This document shows positions 34,664 to 46,186 of a DNA stretch of 64,000 bases, in pieces. The stretch is from Polyporus tsugae. Its lineage: Eukaryota > Basidiomycota > Agaricomycetes > Polyporales > Polyporaceae. Below the pieces are notes generated by a model. The model did no database searches and had not been told where the DNA came from. It saw only the letters and a list, made by a program, of their open reading frames with translations. A program made the translations under genes and the position numbers. The DNA is taken from contig JAHRBS010000004.1 of NCBI GenBank assembly GCA_024305745.1, positions 3,224,001 through 3,288,000 of the forward strand. Direction: 5' to 3'. Positions within the stretch are counted from its first letter, which is position 1, and every line of letters starts with the position of its first letter.

Positions 34664-36674
34664 CGGTTTTCTCTCGTACGTTCAGGGTAGGATTGGATAC
34701 ATGTACACGCATACCTCTCCTTTTTCTCCTCATGCGACTTGTGTTTTGTTTTGGGTTATGTTGTGCTGAGACATCATGAGGACGGAAAGGAGGAAGGCAT
34801 ATTATTCTAGAATGCCTAATGTGTACGATGTAATATTTTCCCGGCGTGTATTTACTATTGTGAGCGAACGACATATTCGACCCCTCCCACGGGAATCTTC
34901 CGTAGTTACAGTACCTAGACCTCCTAGTACTTACATTGCAGGTTACCGGGAACCCCTGCATCCAGTGGATCTGCCACTGAGCTTGGATCTGTTTCCCCTC
35001 GGGCATCTCCATACATGACAATCCTAAGCCTCGTGGTCGTTACTATATTTCCTAGCATTGGGGACCGGCAACGCTAGGGGAGAAATTCCAAGCGCGCGTC
35101 CACGGCTATTTGGTCCCAAAAACGTGCGATCAGGAGCCGAGTGTTGTAGAGATTATCGAATTCATTCTCCGACGAAAGATAAGAGCGAAAGTTGGCTCAA
35201 GAACTTGAGTAGCGCTCAGTCCAAGCGGCTCGAAATCGACTTGAGGGGTTACAGCACACATGAAGCCCTTATTTTTTCTGATCTGGGTCCGGAAGGTAGG
35301 GCTGAATCATTCTGTGGGATTGGAATTTCACCGCAGGGTCATTTAGTAGTCTTAGTCGATGAACTGCTCACCTTATTTTTTCATCCATTGTTCTGTGTGC
35401 ACATGTGTTCCCACAGATCGAAATATTATTGCACTCTCTACCTATTCATGTGGTCCATTGAGAGGTACAGGGAATGTGAAGCCTCAACTTGCAAAACATG
35501 CATTGGCAGTGGACGGTGCGGAAGCGCTGGTCTAGGCGCGCATGACCCGAGCACAAGGACTGACTGCAAGCCGGGCCAAAGGTCTGCAGTAGCTGCCGCC
35601 GGGAAGAGCAGCGCGGGGATGCTCTAGTCGGAGAGATCCAACCTAGCGTGACCAAATCAGAAAGCTCCAGAGAAAAACTATATAACCCCACTCACCTAGG
35701 AGTCGCTCGGACAGTTCAAAGCGAGGATGTGCAAGTTTGCGACTCGGAGACTGCGGCAGCAGGACGGCTTGTGTGGATGACGGGTGCCACTACTACGCCC
35801 GAGCCTAAGGATATCATATCCATCATACACTCGGCACTCCCGAGGTTGCGCACGTTTCTCCCTTTGGTCTTGCTCTTAAATCCTTTCATATAACTTGATC
35901 ATGGCGAGCGGCTTAACAGGCGCGCCGTGTATGGTTGACTTCTCGATCATCTGGTCGCGCTCTGTCCGCTTCGTCTCTTCGTCTCACCATTAGTATACAG
36001 CTGCCGTGGCATATAGATAGGCAGCACCCTTAATGTCGGACATTTTCACCTTCCGAGTCCTCAGGCTGGATACCTTGCTTTGACCATCGTATCGTTGGCG
36101 GAGTTTAGATTCTAACTCGGCGAGAGCTCGCTTAGATCACAATGGACACCGCAAGCGAGTCACGGGAGGGAACAGGCGAGATGGATTAAGGCGCTAACAT
36201 TACATAACCTGGACACTTTCGTTGGAGAGGTTGCCGGTCCCCACTAGCATGATGTGTACATGTATACCTCTACAGTCACGGAAAGTGGTAGGCTGACAAG
36301 CCGCACAACTCAAGGACACTCGGAAAAGGATAGGTATGTCACGGTACGTACGGTGGTGACCGAATAGTTTGAGAACGATCCTCGCGACTGTGACGAACTC
36401 GCGGCTCCTACTTATTACTATTAGACTTAAGTTCCTGCCTCTTCCTGCGCAGCGTCTCAGCTCGAGAAACGGCGCGCGTTATCTGATTAGGCGTCGGGCG
36501 ATCGCGCCAGATCTGGCGGGAAATCACACGCCATCACGGTCGAGGGAAGAACGGTGCCGGAGACTCTGGCTGAGACCTGCCCTCTTATATCCCCGTACTG
36601 TGCTTTCAATCCTCACATAGACTCCCTCGCCCTCAGACTTTGCTAAACTTAGACACTTCTAACGACTTAGAGTC
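34664..36674. other. Long intergenic region without supported genes
   Basis: About 2 kb, the longest gap in the window. A 189-codon plus-strand open frame (35058-35627) has no recognisable domain and a composition unlike neighbouring genes, so I do not call it. The last part before 36675 holds the carrier promoter (CTCGCCCTCAGACTTTGCTA near 36628). No tRNA, repeat or transposon remnant is recognised. Confidence 0.45.
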
Positions 36675-38094
36675 ATGGTGAGTCTGCCGACGCGAAAAAC
36701 GCGTGGATGCTAATGCGGGGATAGAGCGACGCGCCAGCTGCAGAGGAGGTTCACCGTTCATCGACCGCGGAGTCGGTCAAGTCGTTTCTCTCGGGAGGCG
36801 CAGGCGGTATCGCCGCGGTGCTTGTCGGTGAGTGGATATTGCCCTTGGGTCCGAGGGGGAGAGCTCATTCGCGAGACTTGTCAAAGGACATCCTTTCGAC
36901 TTGACCAAGACACGATTGCAAACTGCATCTCCTGGGACGTACACCGGCGCGGTCGATGTCGTGAAGCAGGCCGTGGCTCGTGATGGTGTTAAGGGGTACG
37001 TTCGCCACTTTTCTTTCCCAGCTCACGGACAAATGAGAATACATTTTCTAGTCTCTACCGTGGTGTTGTTCCGCCATTATTAGGTGTAACACCCATTTTC
37101 GCTGTCTCCTTCTGGGTGAGTGCCAATCCATATCATAGCCGCAAGTGCGTCCTACTCAACGGACTGTACCAGGCCTATGATATGTCTAAGATACTTATCC
37201 TTCGTTTGACACCTAACCGCACAAGTGACGAGCTCTCAATACCCGAGCTCGCGACGGCTGGTTTCCTGTCTGCAATTCCTACCACTCTGGTGACTGCGCC
37301 AGTAGAGCGGGCTAAGGTGCTCCTGCAGGTGCGTCTGGGCTTAGCTTCCACCCTTCACTTTATTGACGCACCTTTCCCAATAGATCCAGGGTCAGGGTCA
37401 GGGTGGTCCTCAATATAAGGGTGTCTTCGATGTAGTGAAGCATCTATACCGCGAGGGTGGGCTGCGTAGTGTCTTCCGTGGTTCTACAGCAACTGTCGCG
37501 CGAGACGGTCCTGGCAGTGCAGCGTGAGTTCTGTGCTCTCTCCAACATGCTCTTCGCCTAATGGGACATGACCAGGTACTTCGCAGCATACGAGGTGACG
37601 AAGAAAATGTTGACCCCAGCGGGCCAGTCCCCATCCGACCTCAACCTCGGCGCCATTATCATTGCAGGTGGCACGGCAGGAGTTGCAATGTGGTCGATTG
37701 CCATTCCTCCGGATGCAAGTCGCTTTTTGCGAAATCATGGGACGTAGCGTAGAGACTGACCGAAAACATATATATATATAGGTCCTTAAGTCCCGCATCC
37801 AGTCTGCACCAACTGGGACATACTCTGGGTTCATGGACTGCGCACGGAAGACGATCGCCGCTGACGGCGTTGCGGCGCTGTGGAAAGGCCTCGGGCCTGC
37901 CATGGCTCGGGTGCGTGTGCTCCTTGCGGGACAATGGAATCTCGTTTTGATTGACCCTTGTCTGCACAGGCATTCCCGGCGAATGCAGCTACTTTCGTGA
38001 GTGCAAGAGAGCAATCCCGGGCAACTGACAGGCTGATGATGATTTGCAGCTCGGGGTGGAGGCCTCGAAGAAGCTGTTTGACAAGTTCATGTAA
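36675..38094 (+). CDS. CRC1: Mitochondrial carnitine/acylcarnitine carrier (SLC25A20/Crc1 type)
   Basis: Exchanges acylcarnitine for carnitine across the inner mitochondrial membrane for beta-oxidation and acetyl-unit transport. Ten exons give 304 aa, the usual size. Three carrier repeats carry the Px[D/E]xx[K/R] signature: [39 protein letters not shown] and [20 protein letters not shown]. The second and third (PVERAK, PPDVLKSR) are characteristic of the acylcarnitine subgroup. Other blocks are [40 protein letters not shown] and [20 protein letters not shown], ending [14 protein letters not shown]. Two structural oddities: coding exon 1 (36675-36677) is only the ATG, directly followed by GTGAGT, and the intron at 37715-37781 starts GCAAGT. 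That intron ends in a TA repeat and TAG. No lesion is seen. Confidence 0.92.
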
Positions 38095-38496
38095 ACACTG
38101 CTGTTGATGCTATACCAAACGGATACGGGACTGCTTATCTGGACAGGCTCAGCTCGCCGCTTCCAGCTCCGAGTCGTCGTTTGCCGAAATTGCTTTCCGC
38201 GAACGTGCAGCGGGCATCAACGCGATCACATGACAGCGAACTGGAAAGGCGCGGACAGGCAAGTATATAGGTGGCACAGAAGCCGTTCATTGTCCCACGC
38301 GTTTACTTTCCTTCCCCCCACCTCCTCTGCCACCTCACTCCATACTCTATCATGTAAGTAACGACTTAACGACCTTCACGGCTGCAGCGGAATCATACTC
38401 ACTATTCCTTTATTCCGGTGAGTACCCACGGCTCTCAATCGCGCAACCAGTGTTTGACACCGCCGCAGGACTTATTCAATAGCTTCACAACGTACA
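38095..38496. other. Intergenic region between CRC1 and the uncharacterised gene at 38497
   Basis: 402 bp. A GTGAGT and a later CGCCGCAG suggest that the 5' leader of the next gene may be spliced (about 38418-38468). No coding content. Confidence 0.4.
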
Positions 38497-40103
38497 ATGT
38501 CTCAAACATCATCTCATGCTCCTTCTCGCAAGCCCCGGTGCCTGACAGCATCTCAGTAGGATTTCCGTCTATCCCTCGCTGTGGCGCCACTTACCTTGCC
38601 TTAGGATTGCCAAAGACAGCGGCCACTTTGACCAATGGTCCCAATATCAGAATCTAGTTGTCGGTAGTTACAACGTCGACCTGCCTGTCGCCTTGGAGAG
38701 CGACGTTGAAGGTGTTTTCAACGTGTCCATGCGACTACCAGAGGCGTGGGTTACTCCAGTGCGTGTCCCCTGTTGCTCGTCTACGCAGCGTGTTAACGGC
38801 AACGGGTGTAATTTGAAGAATAAAACCATGCAGGCTGGATTGGTGAAATACCTTGATCCGGACTTCGTGCAGTTTCTCAGGTCTGCAAAGAAATCGTCGC
38901 CTTCGTTGTTCTCCGAGAAGGTCAAGGCCGTGGAGTCGGGTCACCTCCTCTGCGACCTTCACAACGTCTTCCTTGCTTTCAATCGGCTGCACAAGTTGCG
39001 CGATTCCGGTTCTTGGTCAGAGGCAGATTGGGCCGCCCAAGTGTGAGTGTATGGTAGCTCCATTGTCAGTGTCATCGGCTTACTCGTTATGAATTAGCTA
39101 TGACGTGCTGCGCATTTCCGTAGGGCACCTGAGCGACAATAGGTAAGTATTTTGCGTTGCGACGACAGAACAAGCATTTATCCGGATATTCTAGGTCTCA
39201 TTGTTCGATATCGCTTCCTCAACCTTTGAGTGAACACAAGGCCAACAAGAAGGCTACCTCCAATTTGAACGCCCGAACCATCCGGCCAGATGGATCGTTG
39301 TTCATCCCTGCGGATCGTCTCACTGAGCTCTCGGATACCGTGCAGTCCCCTTTTAACTTCTTGGCCCGACACCCGAAGGCAAACAATTCCGTCAGCCATG
39401 GCGGCACTTCGTCGTTCAAGTGGCAAAGCACGTTGTGTTCGAAACTGCCAGCTCGCCCCGGATTCGAAATCGCTAGTTCCTTCTGGGAGGATAAGAAGCC
39501 CGAACAGAAGGTCCTGGAGGTTGCCTACCGACAGAACCGCATGGCGACAACGGCGGCCCTGAGGCAACTCCACACCCTTAACATCCACGCTCCCATGTTC
39601 GGCCTTGTATGGTCCGAAGGCACAGTCCGGGCGCATGTCGACTGGTGGCAGGAAGAGGCCGACGTTTTCGTGAGTGCTTAAATTATATTGCTTGTCCACC
39701 GACGTCTTGACTTGCGCTTGAATAGACCATCGTGTCGGCCCCGTATCCCGGCCCGCAGAAGAGGTCGACAGGACGGAAGAACCCATTCCATGACTGGGAC
39801 CTTTCGAAGCCAGCCGATATCATCGAGGTGTATCTGCTCCTACGGAACCTGGATCGGTGGACCGTCGAAGGATTCCGGACTCGAGTCATGGGAGGTATCA
39901 TGAGCCTTGTCGAGGAGGTCTCTCAGCGCGATCGCCGAGTGCTTCAATGGCGACGACGCGGCAGCCTCGGCGGTAGAGTCAGCAGAACGGACGACGCGGC
40001 AGAGGAGCCCGAGCCTGAGTCGATCTCCAGTCCGATGAAGCCGCGTGCGAGGGCGAAGTCCGCCACAAAGGCAAAGCGGCGGACGACTCGGCGCGACGTC
40101 TGA
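38497..40103 (+). CDS. Uncharacterised Agaricomycete-type protein
   Basis: Six exons (38497-38555, 38605-38758, 38834-39042, 39098-39142, 39195-39669, 39726-40103) give 439 aa; all junctions keep frame. A short basic Ser/Thr leader is followed by SGHFDQWSQYQNLVVGSYNV and VFNVSMRLPEAWVTP. Then come GLVKYLDPDFVQFLRSAKKS, LLCDLHNVFLAFNRLHKLR and YDVLRISVGHLSDNRSHC. A larger block includes FEIASSFWEDKKPEQKVLEV, NIHAPMFGLVWSEGTVRAHV with DWWQEEADVF, and DWDLSKPADIIEVYLLLRNL. The C-terminus is basic (MKPRARAKSATKAKRRTTRR), perhaps nuclear. The W-rich middle blocks resemble proteins I remember as widespread, uncharacterised and multi-copy in mushrooms, but I cannot name a domain. No membrane span or catalytic motif is visible. 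Confidence 0.7.
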
Positions 40104-40561
40104 GCACTGTGAGCGTGAGCGCACACGAGGACGATGTTTTACGAGGCATAGCCTATTGTACTTTGGATTCGACCATATTTCTGTATCTGTGTAATGCGAA
40201 TGTATGACGATGTTATGATGCTCAACCAGTGTGCACTTTTCGATGTAAGATATACGTATAGAACACGAAGGAAACACAGCGACGACGGCAGTAATACAAA
40301 CCTACATTTTTGGATAGATGTACGGCAGAAGTGCGAAGTCTATGTCATGAAGGATCATACAAATACACGAGGGAAAGCGATGGTGGTACGTATGCATGCA
40401 AGTATAGCACAACAGTCTACGAGTCTATGTAGGAACAGATCAGCGGGAAGTAAAGTAGGGCAGAGCTGCGTAAGAAATTGCTTTTCGATCTTCGTTGAAT
40501 TGACGTTCCAAATCCGTCCGCGGAAAACATCTAAATCAAGCGTGAATAAATATACATCCCT
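40104..40561. other. Convergent 3' intergenic region
   Basis: 458 bp between convergent stops at 40103 (plus) and 40562 (minus). AT-richer than its flanks; both 3' UTRs expected. No gene. Confidence 0.5.
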
Positions 40562-42581
40562 TCATTTGAGCTGCTTTTTCGTCGGCTTCGGCTTCCAGCT
40601 CGAGGGGATTTCCATCACCACATCGGACCACGTCGCGAGCCGGCCGACCTCCCAGTCCTCGAGGTACGACAATGCCCCGCGCGCACGGCGGCGCTCCTCC
40701 GTCTTGAGCCGCACCTCGGCGTCGCACCAGAAGAGCACCCAGTCGCCCTGGCGCATGTGGCCCGTGCTGCGCTCGAAGTACCACTTGTTGACGGGGTTGT
40801 CCGCGCGCGAGCGCCAGACGAGGTCGCGGCCCTCGCCCTCGCCCTCCTTGCCGCCGTTCGGGTTCGCGGAAAAGGGCAACCCGAGGCCGTACGTCTCGTC
40901 GTGGAGCGCGACCCAGAGGAAGTCGACCGTGCCGTCGCCCTGGTTCTCGGGCCGCACGGCGAACTTGTCCAGGTATGTGAGCGGGACGATCGCGTCCGAT
41001 GTCCCGGCGGGGCACTGCTCGCGTGTGACGATCGCGGCGCCGGCATAGTCGCCGGCCACGATCACGAAGTCGAGGTCGCGCTCCATGCGCGCCCAGAACG
41101 CGCCGGCGTCGAGCTCGCGGCGGAAGGACTGCTCGAGGAGGTCCTTGAGCTTGGGCTTGTCAAGCTCGTCGACGCGGCGGACGACGCGGATGGGGAGACC
41201 GTGGCGCAGGATGGTGGGGGTATCTGCGGTGACTTTGCGGTGGCTTTGTAAGAGGGCGTGAGGGAGGCTGGAGCTGAGAGCGGGCTTGTTGGTGATGAGG
41301 TTGCCGATGAGGGAACTGGGCGATCGATGCGAGACCATGACGGCGGAAGACGTCGGAGGCATGTAACTAAGACACGTGCGCGCGAGCTTGAGGTTAGAGA
41401 GGGCGGTGGAATGCGAGAGCTTCCATCGAGGGTCGAACGTGTCGCGAATGTAGCCGTACTCGGAAGTCAAGTTGACGAGCAAGTGAGGCATGCCTTGACG
41501 AGCGTACGAAGGGATGCCTCCTTCTCGAGTGATGATCATGAGGCGTAAAGGGGTGAGGTCCATCTCATCCGGGGACGAAGATGGGCTGTCCTCGCCAATA
41601 GGAGGGTTCTGGTCGAGAGCAGCAGCCTCGACCATGCCGCGGACGAGTGCCGCAATTACGTCGTTCCCGTCAACCCGGGTGCTGCGACAGAAGGAATCCA
41701 GTGCGAATGGCGGCAGGACAGGAATCTCGCCGGCGCGGAGCGCCGAACGAATGTGGACCAGGTCGCCTGGGAAGGTGTGCGCTTCTGGCTCGTCGTATTC
41801 TCGCGATTCGGAAGAACACTCGCCCCCAGGCTTCGGCCCGAGGCGCACGACCGCTCCGAGGACCGGTCGCGCTCGCGCCCCCTGCTTTTCGAGTGCATTC
41901 ACGACGCGCATCGTCTCCTCGACGAGCGCCGTGCGCTCCCGCGAGTCCCCGCGCTGAAGCTGGTCGTCTTCGACGACGATAACGGAGACGAGGCCGAGCT
42001 TTTCGAGGTAGACGATGCCCCGCGCTATGCTTTCGAGCTGCCTGTCAGTAAAAGGCGCCTGAATCTTGACCAGAGCGGTTCGCCGGTACACAGGATTCAG
42101 TATGGATGCCACCACTGGACTAGGAGCTGGCTTGATGTCTGGTGGCCTCGTCTCCATCCGTGGTGTTACGTCTTTATCCGTCTGGAACGGGATATCTGTC
42201 GAACGAGGCGCCACGGGCTGCGGAGACATGGGACGGGGACCAAAGGACGCGAGGTACGATTTTGTGTCTCTGAGGGAGGGATTCGCGCGGAGGAGGGATA
42301 GGATGAAATCCTGGACTTACGCAAATGAGTAACAGGGAGAGAGACATGTACAGGATACGTACCTTTTCTGAAGGCTCGACATCTTCGGGATCTGGCGGTT
42401 CATACGGAGTCCGTAGACTTCGTATTGTCTGCCAAGGTCGAGCAACAGTTGTCAGCGATTTTATGTAGGACAACTACGTGAGTGAACGGACGGCGTAGAA
42501 GGCCTTGAATGTCTGAGCTGAGCGTGAAGCAGTGTTAACGGAGCCACGGCAGCCGAAACGAGCTGCAGATTGTGAAAGCAT
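40562..42581 (-). CDS. ARG2: Mitochondrial N-acetylglutamate synthase
   Basis: Makes N-acetylglutamate from acetyl-CoA and glutamate, the first committed step of arginine synthesis, in the mitochondrial matrix. Three exons (42492-42581, 42363-42428, 40562-42310) give 634 aa. The first exon (MLSQSAARFGCRGSVNTASR) looks like a presequence: Ser/Arg-rich with no acidic residue. Exon 3 starts DFILSLLRANPSLRDTKSYL, as in fungal homologues. The middle is a degenerate amino-acid-kinase domain (VKIQAPFTDRQLESIARGIV, LMIITREGGIPSYARQGMPH). The C-terminal acetyltransferase domain has RELDAGAFWARMERDLDFVI, LTYLDKFAVRPENQGDGTVD with FLWVALHDE, and NPVNKWYFERSTGHMRQGDW. The exon 1 donor is the least certain part; GTCCGT at 42491 keeps frame. 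The 3' half is so GC-rich that antisense frames stay open by chance. Confidence 0.9.
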
Positions 42582-43604
42582 GGTAGTGTAGGAGGGGGGG
42601 CGGAGTATGGGTGGAAAGGATGAGGTCGGAGTCGATCTTTATAGCGACGAGTCCGAGTCAGGGAGGCGGGAGGCAATGGCGGGCGTTGATCTAATCAGAT
42701 AATTTGGGCCTAGCCACGGAGATTAGATTTCGGCATAAAGCGCGCCTATTTGCTATTGGAGACTCGGACATCCCGGGCCGGCTACGTCGAACACTCGTCG
42801 AACTACTTACCTTGACCGCAGAGAAGAACCACATCCACATTGCGCACGTTCAATGGCAGAAATATCTTCTATGACATCTCCGAGTTTCTTCCACCGGCGC
42901 AATCCACGCAGTGCCACATGTCCAGAGCGCATTCAAAGCAACGTTCGAACAAGTGCGCGCGTTGGAGCACAATTTTGTATCATGAGTTGTCCATGACGAC
43001 TGGGAGGGCCAACAGCTCCCTGTGAGGTGCTACATATGCTACATCCGATAAAACAGGTAATGTCGGCCCTTATCGCCGAGGGGATTTCCTGGACGAGCTT
43101 GAACGCATTCAAGCACAAATAGCCTCTCGATCTGCGGTGGAGTCCTGTGATTTGGTGCAGTTGTGCACGGGCGGAATCAGCACTTCTTGCTCGGCAGCCT
43201 GACGCTACGTCTTCGAAGAATCGCCCACTCGCCATACGGCGATAGTAAACGTAATGAGAATGGATATTGATGAGGTGTACGCCCGGACGACCCACCCTTG
43301 CTGTAAAATTTACTGCCCGACAGGTCAGGCCCAGGTTAAGTAAAAAGATGGTGAGGTTGACGAAAGCCAGATGAGTTGAGCCATGTGTCCACGTTTCACG
43401 CATGGCAGGAACTTGTGTCTGATAGCACTAGCTTACTAACCTATCCATGCGCACGGCGCACGCATGAGTTGACAACGTCGACGCTGAGGAGCATTCGCTA
43501 TTACATACGTACTCATTTGTTGGAGGCGACCTGGTTTATCCAAAAGTTTACTTGCTCAGTTCTGGGGCGGGGCTGATAAAAGTCAAAAGGGAAGATTGAT
43601 TCAG
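42582..43604. other. Intergenic region between ARG2 and tRNA-Asp
   Basis: About 1 kb; holds the ARG2 promoter next to 42582. A 156-codon minus-strand open frame (42933-43403) has no recognisable domain and is not called. Nothing else is seen. Confidence 0.45.
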
Positions 43605-43686
43605 TCCCTGGTAGTATATCGGTTAGTACACGCGCCTGTCATTGACTGGACCGCGCGAAAGCGGGGTTCGACTCCCCGCCAGGGAG
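43605..43686 (+). tRNA. tRNA-Asp (anticodon GTC) with a short intron
   Basis: The acceptor stem TCCCTGG pairs perfectly with CCAGGGA, followed by discriminator G. The D arm is GTAT-ATCGGTTA-GTAC. The anticodon stem CGCGC/GCGCG encloses CTGTCA, then about 10 extra bases, then C: anticodon GTC plus an intron one base 3' of the anticodon, the standard position. The T arm is CGGGG-TTCGACT-CCCCG. Removing 10 bases leaves a 72-nt cloverleaf. No CCA is encoded, as expected in a eukaryote. Confidence 0.93.
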
Positions 43687-44777
43687 GTGAAAGTTTTTCC
43701 CTGTACGCGATAATCGTCGGCCGAGTCATCAGTTTAAGTTAAGCCATGTAAGTACTATAGTATACTTCATGTTGTGACCATTGCAATCGAAGTCGAACGA
43801 TGGAGTCATGATAGTGTACATCATGGCAACGAGCACGGAAGTTCAGTATGACCTCATGCAATGTGGAGCATTAATCGGGTACAGATTTTCAGACGTACCG
43901 GATGCAGCGCTAGCCACACTGCTCGGTCGGATTTGAAGTATATCCTAGCTAGTATATCTCATGTTCGCGACAGCGTCAGTACGACAGGCCATCTGCATCA
44001 AGTACGCTGGAACTTTGAGTAAGTAATGCTTGCAGCTGTTATTAATGTGTCAGTACATTTGGGGCCGGCTATGTCGAATTTGACAACACCTCGCCAGGTG
44101 ATCATTGCCATCACGTCTCGCCGGTGGAGCGACCTAAAGGGCCGAACAAAGGTGAGACACTCTCCGAAGTCTGTCACCTGGAGCACCTTGTTCAAGAGAT
44201 ATGCGCGTCACTAATACGCCCATGATGGAGGAAGGCCGGGAGAAGGAGAGGACGCTAGGAGCTACACGAAGCCGAGTGCGTGGGTGCCGGAACATGGATG
44301 CAAACAGATGCAAGGCGCAAGCGTGGTGGGATGTGGACCGGAGCTGGGAGCCGTGTTGAGGAGGGATCCCAGTGCGCGTGGCACCGCGGGGATGGAGATG
44401 CCGACAGTGGTAGGGAGGAGGGCGATGGAGCCGTTACGGCGTCGCGACATCCCCATACCAAGAAGCACCCTCTTTTTTGTACCCCTGGCTGAGTATCCAC
44501 GGCGGTGCGGCTTGCCGCGGCAATCCCTGGGGATTCCATAAATCCACAGTAGCGCTGAAGTATGCTATAACCTACCCCTCCGATCCGTCATCTCTTCTTC
44601 CGAGCAAGTCCTTGTCCAGCTTTCACGTCCTCTGGCCCTGCGTACCGTCGACGCCCTCTTCCTGTATTTTGCTACCTTGAGACGTGCATCACCGTCATTC
44701 CCCGCCCTCCATCGTATCGTCGGCCTTCGCTCGAGTGCCATAGCCTTCCCCCCCGACCTGTATCAACTGCCATCATC
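43687..44777. other. Intergenic region between tRNA-Asp and the 82-aa protein gene
   Basis: About 1.1 kb with no supported gene. Short overlapping frames at 44255-44541 are out-of-context and unrecognised. The last 150 bp are CT-rich and probably the promoter/leader of the 44778 gene. Confidence 0.45.
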
Positions 44778-45026
44778 ATGCTCGCGGCATCATCCATCCC
44801 CGCTACCAACACCGGCGTGCAGCACCAGCATGCGGGGGAAATAGACCCCTTCGTGAAGTACTCCCGCTCGCTTCACGACTACACTCTTCGTCTTTGGACA
44901 GAGTCGAGGAGAATCGCTGAGGAGAAGACGCGCCTCAAGGCGGCTGCCTCCGCGTCTGGCACCCAGAACCCGTCCGCGGTGCCACCCCCGCAGAAGAGAG
45001 AGGAGAGTGGGACTGTAAAGCCCTGA
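44778..45026 (+). CDS. Small conserved-looking protein of 82 aa
   Basis: Single exon, ATG in a good context (CATCATC before ATG). The core IDPFVKYSRSLHDYTLRLWT followed by ESRRIAEEK looks like an amphipathic helix with aromatic anchors. The flanks are Ala/Ser/Pro-rich and probably disordered. CT-rich text upstream (CCTTCCCCCCCGACCTG near 44746) and third-position GC bias support translation. I do not recognise the family, though I recall similar short proteins from mushrooms. No signal peptide or span. It could be a stress- or regulatory peptide; no function can be assigned. Confidence 0.5.
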   Translation: MLAASSIPATNTGVQHQHAGEIDPFVKYSRSLHDYTLRLWTESRRIAEEKTRLKAAASASGTQNPSAVPPPQKREESGTVKP

Positions 45027-46186
45027 AGGGAATTTTCATCCGCTCGGGGTCCTCCGCCGGACCTCACGCGGATAACTGGAGACCGCTACAGGTGAGTAAC
45101 ACGGAGAGTCTGTTGGTATAGCATCCTGCTCATGCGAGGTCAGTTGTCAGCTCCCCATCCACACTAGCGAACCACCTCACGAAGGCTACACGTCATGTTC
45201 GATACCAGCCGAGCTGCCACTCCTACTTACCCTCGATTACCGTCTCATCGCATTCATTCATCGCTATTGGTGCTGTCTCGTCGCGGCTGTATAGTATATC
45301 TCTCTCCTCATTACTTCGTATAATGTGGTTACTCACTGTTGCCATCTCGTCTTATCGTCTTCCTTCGCCTTTGCTGTATGGCAGTGTTGGATCATGAGGC
45401 ACGAGTTGAAGTGTCTTCGGTATTGTGATTTCGTAAGTGTATCTCGAACCAAAGTATGTATACCGAGCGGCTGGGTGTGAGGGGACAAGGAGAGGATCCT
45501 GATCATGCACATGGGTGTCCTGGCTTTTATACCCATTTCCCCCCTGGCCTCCTTGGTCTAGGCCTGGGCGTGACACAGGCGTGTTGTTACGGTCGCCGGG
45601 TCGAAGTTGGGAGAAAACGGCCTGTCACACCGGATGTGTGGCGATGCGGAACGTGGGCCGGGGGCCCTTGTGCCTTGAAGTTGACGTCGGGTAGCGGCTG
45701 CGCCCGCCGCTCCGTGTCCGACATCGACATCGACTTCTCCACTCTTCTACAACTGCTCGTCTTGTTCACAAGCCCATCTTCGCATCCTGCGCCGTGCCCA
45801 TCTCTGTGCTATCATGTCTATATCATTGCCATGGGCCTCGTCCTCGATGTTCGGAGAAGCCTTGACTCAGAACCCTCGGCCCCAACTTCAAGTTAGACTC
45901 TCTACTAAGTGCACTTATGCATTATTCCGAAATACTCCATCCCCGACGGTGCACGTTCGAACACGAGCGCAAGCCTTCTATTGGGGCTCCTATCAGCCGC
46001 AATTAATGTCAACGACGTTACGAATCCCAGGCGGTTTCCATGCTGGTCGTGCTCTCCTCCCACGCGGCGCACGTTCGACTCGCTCAGCTGCCCTCCATCA
46101 GCGGGCTCAACATCTCAACATCAACGCCCGCCCTCGTAAATATTCCACCTTCCATTCCTCCTTAAAGCCGTTAGGCGTTGACGGCG
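45027..46186. other. Intergenic region between the 82-aa gene and the sphingomyelinase gene
   Basis: About 1.2 kb. It may hold a long 3' UTR of the 44778 gene and the promoter of the next gene. A 146-codon open frame (45456-45896) has no recognisable content and is not called. Confidence 0.45.

Noticed and set aside
35058..35627. 189-codon open frame in the long intergenic region
   Set aside because: No recognisable domain, no upstream promoter-like CT tract and composition unlike neighbouring genes. It may be chance, so it is not annotated.
40757..41251. Long plus- and minus-frame alternatives within ARG2
   Set aside because: The 3' half of ARG2 is so GC-rich that stops are rare in all frames. 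Only the frame with the acetyltransferase blocks makes sense.
42933..43403. 156-codon minus-strand open frame next to tRNA-Asp
   Set aside because: Unconvincing residue pattern and no homologous-looking block; likely chance.
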